A stretch of DNA of 40,263 bases, from assembly GCF_902168175.1 (NCBI RefSeq), contig NZ_CABHOU010000066.1, forward strand, positions 1 through 40,263. Reading direction: 5' to 3'. The first letter of the stretch is position 1, and each line of letters begins with the position of its first letter. Positions 25,084 to 33,694 of the stretch are shown here, one piece after another. The stretch is from an uncultured Chitinophaga sp. (GTDB lineage: Bacteria > Bacteroidota > Bacteroidia > Chitinophagales > Chitinophagaceae). The notes under the pieces are model-generated. The model searched no databases, was not told where the DNA came from, and saw only the letters and a list, made by a program, of their open reading frames with translations. The position numbers were made by a program, and so were the translations under genes.

Positions 25084-25671
25084 CTAGTGAAACAGGAAAG
25101 CCTGGGCCAATTCCAGCGGCATATCCAGCCGGATAGCTGCCGCCACCTTTTTCACGGCGATGGCGAGTTGGGCGTCTACAGTTTTGGGAGATATATCCAA
25201 TAGTTCCGCCACATCCTTGTACCGGAGGCCGTCCTGCTTCACCAGCCGGAAAATCAGCTGGCAGCGGTCGGGCAAACTGCGAATGGCCATTTCTATTTTT
25301 TGAATGATCTCTACGGAGATCATACTGTGTTCAGGATCAGGGCTCATGGCCAGTGCGTCGGTATCCAGTAGTTCAAGGCTGGTGTACCGGTGGCGCTTTT
25401 GCTGCTGCAACGCGTTAAGGGAACGGTTACGGGTGCTGACATATATATAAACAACCGGATTTTCCACCGCAGCCAGTTCCTGCCGCTTTTGCCAGATGAT
25501 GATGAAAACATCCGACACGATTTCTTCAGCCAGGTGGAATGAACCAACTATCGCTGCTGAAAAGTGTACCAGTTTGCTGTATAACAACCGGTACAACTCA
25601 TCATAGGCAGTCATATCGCCTGCAGTACAAATACTGCGGAAATGAAGCCTGATCAGTTCGTTGTTTATCAT
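25084..25671 (-). CDS. ECF-type RNA polymerase sigma factor
   Basis: 195 residues. Region 2 is at about 22-90 (AYDELYRLLYSKLVHFSAAI; AEEIVSDVFIIIWQKRQELA) and region 4 at about 127-177 (LPDRCQLIFRLVKQDGLRYK; LLDISPKTVDAQLAIAVKKV), linked by a short acidic spacer. Length and sequence match the Bacteroidota group of sigma-70 factors that are controlled by FecR/SusC. It should drive the susCD-phosphatase operon and probably itself. Odd point: an exact TATTTTTG box (minus strand, 25683-25676) ends only 4 nt before the ATG, so the mRNA may be leaderless. The next in-frame ATG (residue 20) falls inside the family's conserved start, so 25671 is kept. Confidence 0.92.
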   Translation of the reverse strand: MINNELIRLHFRSICTAGDMTAYDELYRLLYSKLVHFSAAIVGSFHLAEEIVSDVFIIIWQKRQELAAVENPVVYIYVSTRNRSLNALQQQKRHRYTSLELLDTDALAMSPDPEHSMISVEIIQKIEMAIRSLPDRCQLIFRLVKQDGLRYKDVAELLDISPKTVDAQLAIAVKKVAAAIRLDMPLELAQAFLFH

Positions 25672-25803
25672 ACCGCAAAAATATACAATAGTGTGGTGGT
25701 GATTATTAAGGTAATGTTATTTCGTAACCCGGCCTGCGGTACCCCTATATTGCTTCGCATTTCCTCCTCCCCTTCAGCCGCTGTTGAACCATTTCCGTTG
25801 CAT

Positions 25804-25874
25804 GAACAATGTTTTGCCGGCAATTGACGTGTATTAATTGTTCGTATTCCCGGGAAAAATATAAAAAATTGTTC
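25804..25874. promoter_or_regulatory. Three phased GAACAAT/ATTGTTC motifs
   Basis: GAACAAT at 25804-25810, and AATTGTTC at 25836-25843 and 25867-25874, are spaced about 31-32 bp, close to three helical turns. They lie between the sigma gene and the propeller lipoprotein gene, which are divergent. They could be binding sites of a regulator of either. No regulator is known to me. Confidence 0.25.
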
Positions 25875-26087
25875 AATATCCTGATGACCTTTTGTTTCCT
25901 TTTTGCCCACCCAGTCAGAAATTACCCATTCCCGAAATAAATCCCGGTTTCAGGGGATTTTTTCACCCCCCATCCCGATTCATATTTGCATCATACTTCA
26001 AGGAGCATTACCCTCGTGAAATTGGCCCCGGGAATCGATAAAGGCAAACCCCTCCTATTGATGCAGCATATATTCTCACATAAAATC

Positions 26088-27194
26088 ATGAAAATGAAAC
26101 ACTGTTTATCCGCATTTGTTCTTGCAGCTCTTATGATATCCTGTCAAAAGAACCCTCCACCGCAACCGCCTGCTACGCCAGCTACTACCTACATAGCAGG
26201 TGCTTTCCCTAACGGCGACTTCACTACGAGAGCCTGTTACTGGAAAGATTCCGTGCTGGTGCCCATGGACCCGGCCCTGCCAGCGCCTGAGCAGAGCTAC
26301 CTGGCAACGGGAATTGCACAAATCGGGACGACGATCTATACCTGCGGGTACCGCACGCATACACAAACTGGTGAGAACAAAATTGTTTTCTGGGCAAATG
26401 GAAAGGAGTTTCCGATTGATGAACACGGGTTACCGGTGTACCCGGGTATTCCGAACGACCTGTTTGCTGTGGGCAACACCCTTTACATGGTGGGTGAACT
26501 CCAGATTGCCGGCCAACCGGCGAAGCCCTTCTTCTGGACGAACAAAAACACCTGGGAAATAGACGACGTGTTGAGCAGCAAAAATGCCAGCTCCGCCACC
26601 AGTGGTTGTGTGGCAGACAATAAACTGTACATCAGCGGGTACAGCGCCGGAGAAGATGATTTGGCCCTGCCCTGTTACTGGGTAGCCGGCGTACGTACCA
26701 TGCTGCCGATGCCAACGGGCGTGTTAACCGCCACCGCCTCCGGTATCGTGGTAGTAAATGGCGTGGTACATATATGCGGAACAGGCACCAACGACATTGG
26801 CAGAAATGTACCCTTATACTGGAAAGACGGCAAGCTGAGTTCCCTTAATATTCCCGGCAGCGCTCCCCAGGGACTCGCTAACAGTATCGATGTGTTGGAA
26901 GGCGATGTTTATATCGCGGGCGCAGAAGCAGGATCAGGAACGGACGTTATTGCGTGTTTCTGGAAAAACGGGCAGCTGAACAAACTCTCGAAAATCGAGG
27001 GCGGATTTGGAAGTAAAGCCACAGCTATCAGGGTAACAAAAGGTTTAGTATATGTAGCCGGTAATGCCGACCTGCGCACAGCGTTTTATCCCGTTATCTG
27101 GAAAAATGGCGTGATGTCGAAGCCCCAATTGCCTGCTTCACCTGGTTACACCGGCATATACGGGGTAGCTACAAAAATGATATTAAGTAAATAA
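26088..27194 (+). CDS. Lipoprotein predicted to be a seven-bladed beta-propeller
   Basis: The start is taken at the ATG at 26088 (MKMKHCLSAFVLAALMISCQ, lipidated Cys19), not at the frame opening 102 nt upstream. After a Pro-rich linker (KNPPPQPPATPATT) the 368-residue product repeats one pattern about every 45-50 residues: a VYIAG-type strand (TYIAGAF, IYTCGYR, LYMVGEL, LYISGYS, VHICGTG, VYIAGAE, VYVAGNA) followed by a xxYWKxG strand (ACYWKDS, IVFWANG, PFFWTNK, PCYWVAG, PLYWKDG, ACFWKNG, PVIWKNG). Seven such pairs imply a closed seven-bladed propeller anchored in the outer membrane. No catalytic residues are seen; a binding role is likely. Many Bacteroidota genomes carry similar uncharacterised lipoproteins. 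It is divergent from the sigma gene, so it could belong to that regulon. Confidence 0.75.
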   Translation: MKMKHCLSAFVLAALMISCQKNPPPQPPATPATTYIAGAFPNGDFTTRACYWKDSVLVPMDPALPAPEQSYLATGIAQIGTTIYTCGYRTHTQTGENKIVFWANGKEFPIDEHGLPVYPGIPNDLFAVGNTLYMVGELQIAGQPAKPFFWTNKNTWEIDDVLSSKNASSATSGCVADNKLYISGYSAGEDDLALPCYWVAGVRTMLPMPTGVLTATASGIVVVNGVVHICGTGTNDIGRNVPLYWKDGKLSSLNIPGSAPQGLANSIDVLEGDVYIAGAEAGSGTDVIACFWKNGQLNKLSKIEGGFGSKATAIRVTKGLVYVAGNADLRTAFYPVIWKNGVMSKPQLPASPGYTGIYGVATKMILSK

Positions 27195-27209
27195 ATGACG
27201 GAAGTAATG

Positions 27210-27280
27210 AGGCTGTATCGAAAGTAGTTGAATCAGGATACCCGCATTAAACAGGGTAAAAATTACTTTCGATACAGCCT
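27210..27280. terminator. Bidirectional hairpin between two convergent genes
   Basis: AGGCTGTATCGAAAGTAGTT (27210-27229) pairs with 27261-27280 at 19 of 20 positions, 17 of them in an unbroken run. The 31-nt centre holds a second stem TACCC/GGGTA. It sits exactly between two converging stop codons and very likely ends both transcripts. The AGGCTGT...ACAGCCT termini are of a type often dispersed in Bacteroidota genomes, so it may be a repeated element. Confidence 0.7.
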
Positions 27281-27291
27281 TTCCTATGATG

Positions 27292-29019
27292 TTAAGGCAC
27301 TACTGCGTCGTTCGCCGCGGTGGCATACAATCCGATCAAAGCTCCGGTAAATCCACCTGCAATGTCGGTCGATAGTATATCTCCTGAAACCGTGCCGCCC
27401 AGGCTGTTAAATTGTTGGCCGTCAAATGAGTAACTGAACGAATAGGCATCGCCCCGTGCAGATACTTTGAGATAAACAGCGCCCTTCAGCGGAATTTTCT
27501 CACTGGCAACAACCGTTGATTTGCCGTTCTCCGTTCGTTCAAGCAAAACGTAATATGCCGCTCCCTTTTTCGTTATACCCAACACGTAGTTGAATGATTC
27601 TTTTTGATAACAGACAATCCCCGCCAGGTCATTTTCAGACCTTGGAGTATAGGTAAGTTTTACAGCAGCCTCGAAGGTGGCATGCTGCTGACGGCGGAAC
27701 AATGTGGACGTGGGTGCTGTCGCTTTAATGTTTACAGGATAAGGGTTGATCCTAAGACCTTCCTTTGACGTCTTAATAAAATTTTCCCGTGCGCCTCTAA
27801 CACCAATCCATTGAAAGTCGAGCTTTTCTGCTGTAAGATTATCTACAAAGGAGAAATTCCCATTTGGCAAGAAACCTTTTGTTCCTACCTGGTTAGTTGC
27901 CCCGGCCGGCATTTTGATTTTAGGCTTCATGGGCACCAGGCCGTTTTCGAACACGGGAAATTCTCCAGTCCAGTCAACAGGCAGCATAAACGTTTCGCGG
28001 CCGGTATTTACCCTGTTTTTGTCATTCGGCCTTACTCCCAGAAACACTCCGTAGTACTTGCCATCCGGTCCCTCAACAAGATCGGCGTGACCAGCCCAGT
28101 CAACCTTATTTGCCCTCTCTTTCGGGAAGTAGCGTTGTGTCAGTATCGGGTTATTGTTTGCCGGTACAAAGGGGCCTCGGGGATGATCACTAACGAAAAT
28201 AACCTCGCTATGCCACCCACCGGTTCCGCCTTCGGCACACATCAGATAATATTTTCCATTTTTTTTATAGAGATGCGGTCCCTCGATCCAAATGGGTTTC
28301 TGCGTAATGTCAACACCTCCGTCAACAATTATCCTGGAGGTGCCCTCGATTACCTGGTCTTTTTCCAGGTCGTATTCCCACATCTTAATTACGCGGTGGC
28401 CATTATAAAGTGTTTTACCCTTGTCTGGCGCATCATTATGTAACAGGTAGGCCTTACCATCGTCATCGAAAAAAAGCGACGGATCTATTCCGTCAAATTT
28501 GAGTTTAATCGGATCGCTCCACCCTTTTAACGGATCCTGCGTTTTAACCACCATATTCCCGATGCCTCCCGCGATCTGGGTGGTGATCATGTAGAAGGTA
28601 TTATTGTGGCGATTGAATTTAATATCCGGCGCATAAATACCCGCGGATATTCCCGCCTTTTCAACTTTTAGCTGCGAAGGCCTGTCAAGTACATGCCCTA
28701 TTTGCTTCCAGTTTACCAGGTCGTTCGAATGGAATATGGGAACACCCGGCACCATTGAAAAGGAAGAATTTACCAGGTAATAGTCGTTCCCTTTCCGCGT
28801 GATACTCGGATCGGGATAACAACCCTGTAAAACAGGACTGTAAAATTCACCCGCCTGTAAAGGATTTTCCTTATATACAGCATCCTCACCGCGATAGGTG
28901 TACGATGTAAACAGTGGCTGGTCCTTAACAGCGGTTACCTTTTGAGCGAAAGCGCGAACGCCTGATAAAGAGGCCATCATTATAAAACAAATGGCAGGCT
29001 TAACGATTAAATTCTTCAT
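27292..29019 (-). CDS. Exported GH43-family glycoside hydrolase with C-terminal beta-sandwich
   Basis: The start is taken at 29019 (MKNLIVKPAICFIMMASLSG, signal peptide); upstream codons are not family-like. The product is 575 aa. The five-bladed propeller (about 55-390) carries the three GH43 acids: Asp70 in GCYPDPSITRKGNDYY (base), Asp179 in GIDPSLFFDDDGKAY (pKa modulator) and Glu246 in WIEGPHLYKKNGKYYLM (acid). The C-terminal domain (about 410-575, DFQWIGVRGARENF; RRQQHATFEAAVKL) is the GH43_C2/DUF1349-type beta-sandwich found in beta-xylosidases. The enzyme most likely releases xylose or arabinose from xylan or arabinan oligosaccharides in the periplasm or on the surface. It lies 162 nt downstream of the hybrid regulator on the same strand. 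Confidence 0.9.
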   Translation of the reverse strand: MKNLIVKPAICFIMMASLSGVRAFAQKVTAVKDQPLFTSYTYRGEDAVYKENPLQAGEFYSPVLQGCYPDPSITRKGNDYYLVNSSFSMVPGVPIFHSNDLVNWKQIGHVLDRPSQLKVEKAGISAGIYAPDIKFNRHNNTFYMITTQIAGGIGNMVVKTQDPLKGWSDPIKLKFDGIDPSLFFDDDGKAYLLHNDAPDKGKTLYNGHRVIKMWEYDLEKDQVIEGTSRIIVDGGVDITQKPIWIEGPHLYKKNGKYYLMCAEGGTGGWHSEVIFVSDHPRGPFVPANNNPILTQRYFPKERANKVDWAGHADLVEGPDGKYYGVFLGVRPNDKNRVNTGRETFMLPVDWTGEFPVFENGLVPMKPKIKMPAGATNQVGTKGFLPNGNFSFVDNLTAEKLDFQWIGVRGARENFIKTSKEGLRINPYPVNIKATAPTSTLFRRQQHATFEAAVKLTYTPRSENDLAGIVCYQKESFNYVLGITKKGAAYYVLLERTENGKSTVVASEKIPLKGAVYLKVSARGDAYSFSYSFDGQQFNSLGGTVSGDILSTDIAGGFTGALIGLYATAANDAVVP

Positions 29020-29181
29020 TACGTGTAATTCTTGTTTAATTGAACAGCGCAAACAGCCGTGTTTCCGCCGCAGGTGGCTTCGCGCCAAAAATACTCCTGC
29101 AATGGCCCAAACAGCAGTCACGAATGACAAAAACCCTAGCACAAATGTCAAAAAGTGCTGGATATCAGACCGGTAGCATCG

Positions 29182-32100
29182 CTAACTGGCCGACTTTTTC
29201 ATGGCAGCATACTCGGAAGGAGACATATTAAATTTCATTTTAAACGCGCGGGCAAAATAGTTAGGTGTTAGAAACCCCACAGAATACCCAATTTCCGCGA
29301 TGCGCAAATCACTTTTTTCCAGTAACACGGCCGCCCGGTTCAGCCTTACGGAACGGATAAATTCAACCGGTGTTTCACCTGTTATATCAACGACCTTATT
29401 ATAAAGGGTAGCCCGGCTGATAAACAGGTATTTGGCCAGTTGCTCTACGGACAATTTTTCATCATCTATATTATCCTCGATATAACCGGTAATCCTCAAC
29501 AGTAGTTTTTCGTTTTCCGATTCCATGGCAGCCGGCTGCGTGACTACCTGCAAACGGCGGCTGTAAGTTTCCTTGAAGCTTTGATTAAGCAGCGCAAGAT
29601 TCTGGATCTTTACCTTCAATATTTCGGCACTGAATGGTTTGGTAAGATAATCGCTGGCCCCTGTTTGCAGGCCCTTAAGATGATAAGCATCGCCTGTAAG
29701 TGCGGTTAACAGAATAATCGGAATATGCGCGGTCCTTTTGTCGGCTCTTATCTTTTTGCTGAGCGTAATGCCATCCATGTAAGGCATGCTGATGTCGCTC
29801 ACGATTACATGCGGGTGTGCAGACAGGGCTTTCTGCCAGCCTTCTCTCCCATCGGCCGCCTCCATCACCTTATAATAAGGCTTCAGGTAATTTTTCAGAT
29901 AGCTGCGAAAATCTTCATTGTCTTCAATGATCAATACTGTCAAATATTCTCCGGTATCAGGCCTGGCAACGGCCAGGTCGTCTGCCGGCACGGAAGGTTC
30001 CTGCAATATTACCCCCCCTGACTGGGTGCTGACTGCCGCCTGTTCCAACCGTATAAGTGGCAGGCTGACCGTAAACCTGCTGCCGCTTCCATAAACGCTC
30101 GCCACGTCTATCGAACCTCCGTGCAGCTTTACGAATTCGTGGGTGATGGATAAACCGATACCACTGCCCTGGTTCATAATACCGGGAGGGTTTTCTACCT
30201 GGAAAAACCGGTCGAAGATCCTTCTTTGTTCTTCTTCAGACATCCCTATGCCATTATCCTGTATAATAATCAGCACGCTATCATCGCCCGGGTCCGCACG
30301 AAGCTCCATGCCCACATTGCCATCACGCCCTGTAAACTTAAATGCGTTGCTGAGGAGATTGAATAATATGCGTTCCACCTTATCCCTGTCGAACAGCGTA
30401 TAGTAGTTGTCGAGGTAACACTGGAACGAGAATTTGATATGCCGGCGTTCTGCGAGATCTTTGAAAGATTCTACCACCTCGTTCACAAAAGCCGCTATAT
30501 CGCCCGGAGTAGCGTCAAGCCGAAGCTCCTGCTCCTCCAGCTTGCGGAAGTCTAACAACTGGTTTACAAGGTTAAGTAACCGGCGTGTATTGCGTTTAAC
30601 CATCGACAACTGTTCCTTTTTCCGGCTGTCGGCTTCGTCGTCCAGCAACGTTTGTACCGGCCCCGCGATCAGGGAAATCGGTGTACGGAATTCATGGCTC
30701 AGATTAGTGAGGAATTTAATTTTAACATTATCGAATACCCGTTGCCGTTCGGCTTCCTTTCTTTCCTCTTCGATGAGCTGCCTGATTTGTTGCCGCTCCT
30801 GCTCCTCCGAAAATTTCCGTTTCAACTTCATGATGCCGCGGTAACGTAATCCCCACAGAAGGAGTAAAATAGCCACTATATAAAACGCATACGCATACCC
30901 CGTTCTCCAGAAAGGCGGTTTAATATACACTGCCATCGAAGCTGCCCCGGTCGTCCATCCCCCGTTTGGGCTGTGCGCCTTTACTAACAGGGTATATTCA
31001 CCCGGATCCAGATTTGTAAATACAGCCGTTTTATTTGCCCCGATATTATTCCATCCTTTATCGAAACCTTCGAGTTGATAACTGTAATTACAGTCGTTGG
31101 GGCTTGTGTAGTCGAGGACTGTAAAGTCAATGGAAAAGTTCTGCTTGTAATTCAGCCTTATTTCCTTTGCATAGGCAATATCTTCCTTCACCGGTTGCCG
31201 GCTGCCGGGGGTTACATTTATATTATCTACTTTCAAACCTGTAAAAATCACGGCAGGTACATTATGGTTAAATTGTAATGACGCTGGAGAAAAGTAGTTA
31301 AACCCGTCGAGCCCGCCAAAGAACAATTGACCGTTGGTAGTCCGCAATCCTGCGCCAAGCGTAAAAGCACTTTGCTGGAGGCCATTTTCGTGCGTGAAAT
31401 TTTTGAACCCTGGTTGCTGCGGATCAAACAAACTCAGTCCTTTGTTAGTGCTTAGCCATAACTTACCCGTACTATCTTCCAATATCTTCCATACAACATC
31501 GTTTGCAAGGCCATCACGGGCAGCATACAATTTAAAACTGTCGCGATTAAAATCGAGCCGGCAAATGCCTCTTCCTCCTGTACCGGCCCACAACACATTG
31601 TTTTCTCCTACCAGCAGGCATAATACTTCGTCTACGGGCAATTGTGTCTGTGCGGGCCCAAAAAGACGGAATGTGTTGGTTACCGGGTCGTACATCTCTA
31701 TACCTCTGCCCGGCACTGCCATCCATATCTTTCCATCCTTATCTTCCTCAATGGCCCGGATAAAACCTTTGGGAAGCGCTTTATCGCCAGATGCCCCTGC
31801 TGTGTAATCTTCCAGTGTGACGAACTTTTCCGTGGCTGCACTGTATACCAGTACACCCTTTCCGTTTGTGCCGATCCACAGGTTATTGCGACGGTCCTTG
31901 CGGATACAGAATATTTCATCACTATTAAGTCCCGAAATGCCATCATCCTTGTAATAGTGCTTTACTTTACCGCTCACCATATTCAGCACATAAATACCCT
32001 GGAGATAGGTAGCCAGCCACAGGTCGTTACCAGCCCTTTCCATTGCCAATATGGTAAGCGGATCGCGGCCAACAGTTAGCCGGGCGAAGAGGCCGTTGTC

Positions 32101-33264
32101 CGGATTATAAAGATTTAGTCCCCCGCCATCGGTGCCCACATACATTTTTCCTTTTTCCGCTTCTGCGAAAGAGGTTACTTTGGGAGCGCTTAACCCGGTG
32201 GGGTCAAAAGGGTTACTTTGCACCAGGTGGAAAGCGGTAAGATTCTTATCGTACTTATTAACACCACTTTGAAATGTACCCAGCCAGTAAATTCCATTTT
32301 TATCAATATAAATGCTTCTGATAGAATTACCTTTTAAGCTATACGCATTGCGTGCATTGGCGGTAACCTGACGTACTTCATTTTTTTCAGGGTCCAGTAT
32401 ATTGAGACCTTTTTCCGTGCCAATCCAGATCTTTCCATCTACATCGTGTGCTATGTCGAAAATGCGGTTGCTGCTTAGTACCGGGGCCGGGCCTGGTTCA
32501 GACCGATACCTGCGAAAGCCTGTACCGCCGCGCGGCAACCTGTGTAATCCCCCATCTATCGTGCCTACCCAGATATCTCCATGCCGGTCTTCACTAATCA
32601 CCCTGATCGTAATATCCGTGAGTAACGAATCAGGCGCGCGGCCTTTAAACAGCCGAAAATCATCCGTGGCCTGCTGATACAGGTGCAGCCCACCGTTACT
32701 CCCTACCCACAGTCGTTGCTCACCGTCTTCCAGCAGGCTCAGCACCATACTTGATGCCAGGTGACTTTTACCATCTCCGGCTGTATAATATTTCACCGCA
32801 CCGGTACGCGGGTGGTACCTGTATAATCCGGAATAACTCCCTACCCAGAGATAGCCGTTGTGATCGGTGCATAGTGCCCGTACAGAATTGCCGCCGGTTA
32901 CATTGATGCTGCGGAACGTATTTCGCGACCGGTCGTATAAGGACAGGCCTTTATGCGTACCGATCCAAAGATTACCCCGCTCGTCTTCCAATAACGCCAG
33001 GACTGTATTAGAGCGGATAGTAGTTGTATCTGCCGCGTTATGGGTGTAAATGGTAAAACGCGAACCGTCAAAACGGCTTAGTCCGTCATCAGTGCCAAAC
33101 CACATATAACCAAAATGGTCTTTCAATATGACATTCACCGTGTTAGAGGAAAGGCCGTCTTTGCTCCCGAAGTTGACAAAATGAAAATCACGATGCTGCG
33201 CCCTGGCAATACCGGAACTCAGGCAGGCTAAAAAAACAAGTATGATCTGGCGACAAAGAATCAT
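29182..33264 (-). CDS. Hybrid two-component system regulator (sensor kinase + receiver + AraC)
   Basis: 1360 residues with all HTCS parts in one chain. A signal peptide (MILCRQIILVFLACLSSGIA) leads into a periplasmic sensor of a dozen or so Reg_prop repeats (GYMWFGTDDGLSRFDG, NLWIGTHKGLSLYDR and similar), closing with a Y_Y_Y domain (YSYQLEGFDKGWNNIG). Then follow a TM helix (AFYIVAILLLLWGL), HisKA with His857 (LSHEFRTPISL), a HATPase domain (LLSNAFKFT, QDNGIGM), a receiver with Asp1157 (VIVSDISMPYMDG) and a C-terminal AraC helix-turn-helix (EIGYSVGFLTPNYFARAFKM). In the family, an oligosaccharide bound between the propeller-type sensor subunits triggers activation of the neighbouring PUL. 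It is divergent from the susCD at 33695. Confidence 0.96.
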   Translation of the reverse strand: MILCRQIILVFLACLSSGIARAQHRDFHFVNFGSKDGLSSNTVNVILKDHFGYMWFGTDDGLSRFDGSRFTIYTHNAADTTTIRSNTVLALLEDERGNLWIGTHKGLSLYDRSRNTFRSINVTGGNSVRALCTDHNGYLWVGSYSGLYRYHPRTGAVKYYTAGDGKSHLASSMVLSLLEDGEQRLWVGSNGGLHLYQQATDDFRLFKGRAPDSLLTDITIRVISEDRHGDIWVGTIDGGLHRLPRGGTGFRRYRSEPGPAPVLSSNRIFDIAHDVDGKIWIGTEKGLNILDPEKNEVRQVTANARNAYSLKGNSIRSIYIDKNGIYWLGTFQSGVNKYDKNLTAFHLVQSNPFDPTGLSAPKVTSFAEAEKGKMYVGTDGGGLNLYNPDNGLFARLTVGRDPLTILAMERAGNDLWLATYLQGIYVLNMVSGKVKHYYKDDGISGLNSDEIFCIRKDRRNNLWIGTNGKGVLVYSAATEKFVTLEDYTAGASGDKALPKGFIRAIEEDKDGKIWMAVPGRGIEMYDPVTNTFRLFGPAQTQLPVDEVLCLLVGENNVLWAGTGGRGICRLDFNRDSFKLYAARDGLANDVVWKILEDSTGKLWLSTNKGLSLFDPQQPGFKNFTHENGLQQSAFTLGAGLRTTNGQLFFGGLDGFNYFSPASLQFNHNVPAVIFTGLKVDNINVTPGSRQPVKEDIAYAKEIRLNYKQNFSIDFTVLDYTSPNDCNYSYQLEGFDKGWNNIGANKTAVFTNLDPGEYTLLVKAHSPNGGWTTGAASMAVYIKPPFWRTGYAYAFYIVAILLLLWGLRYRGIMKLKRKFSEEQERQQIRQLIEEERKEAERQRVFDNVKIKFLTNLSHEFRTPISLIAGPVQTLLDDEADSRKKEQLSMVKRNTRRLLNLVNQLLDFRKLEEQELRLDATPGDIAAFVNEVVESFKDLAERRHIKFSFQCYLDNYYTLFDRDKVERILFNLLSNAFKFTGRDGNVGMELRADPGDDSVLIIIQDNGIGMSEEEQRRIFDRFFQVENPPGIMNQGSGIGLSITHEFVKLHGGSIDVASVYGSGSRFTVSLPLIRLEQAAVSTQSGGVILQEPSVPADDLAVARPDTGEYLTVLIIEDNEDFRSYLKNYLKPYYKVMEAADGREGWQKALSAHPHVIVSDISMPYMDGITLSKKIRADKRTAHIPIILLTALTGDAYHLKGLQTGASDYLTKPFSAEILKVKIQNLALLNQSFKETYSRRLQVVTQPAAMESENEKLLLRITGYIEDNIDDEKLSVEQLAKYLFISRATLYNKVVDITGETPVEFIRSVRLNRAAVLLEKSDLRIAEIGYSVGFLTPNYFARAFKMKFNMSPSEYAAMKKSAS

Positions 33265-33520
33265 TAGTACATCTTTTCAATAACGTAAAGATCAGGCTAC
33301 TGACGAACATGCAATTATCGGATAACAATTGGTAAGGTAAACAACTCCCTGCTAAACTGCAATCCCGGATAAAAAATTACGACAGCTAATGATACAGGTG
33401 CCCGGTGAAAAGAGTGTAACACTGACACTTATCCTATGCCAAGGCCCGGTAAACCGACCGGCTTTTACATTTGTGCTATTGTTTTTTACATGTCAACCAT
33501 TCCCTCCGGGGCCACCCGGC

Positions 33521-33554
33521 TAAATTTGTTTACAACACCTACAGGTGTTCCTGT
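33521..33554 (+). promoter_or_regulatory. Predicted promoter and palindromes upstream of the second susC
   Basis: TAAATTTG (33521-33528) matches the Bacteroidota -7 box TAnnTTTG exactly; a -33 TTTG is not clear. The expected start point falls on AACACCT-AC-AGGTGTT (33534-33549), a perfect interrupted palindrome. A second one, ACAGG-TGTT-CCTGT (33541-33554), overlaps it. This would give a leader of about 160 nt. These may be the regulator's site or a leader hairpin. The rest of the 33265-33694 gap shows no gene. Confidence 0.4.
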
Positions 33555-33694
33555 CCATTTTAACATTGCTGACAACATCATGAACCAAATAAATCGATTA
33601 TTCCGCGTGGAAAGGCATTTTTTATGTTGCGCTCCCTGTGCATAATTACCTGCCACCCCTCAAATTCATCAATTCATACTAAAATTCCAAAGTT

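Noticed and set aside
33393..33547. Direct repeat TACAGGTG at 33393 and 33540
   Set aside because: Only 8 nt, 147 bp apart, with no third copy; expected by chance.
33436..33645. 69-codon frame between the hybrid regulator and susC
   Set aside because: It covers the predicted promoter and palindromes of susC and shows no coding character.
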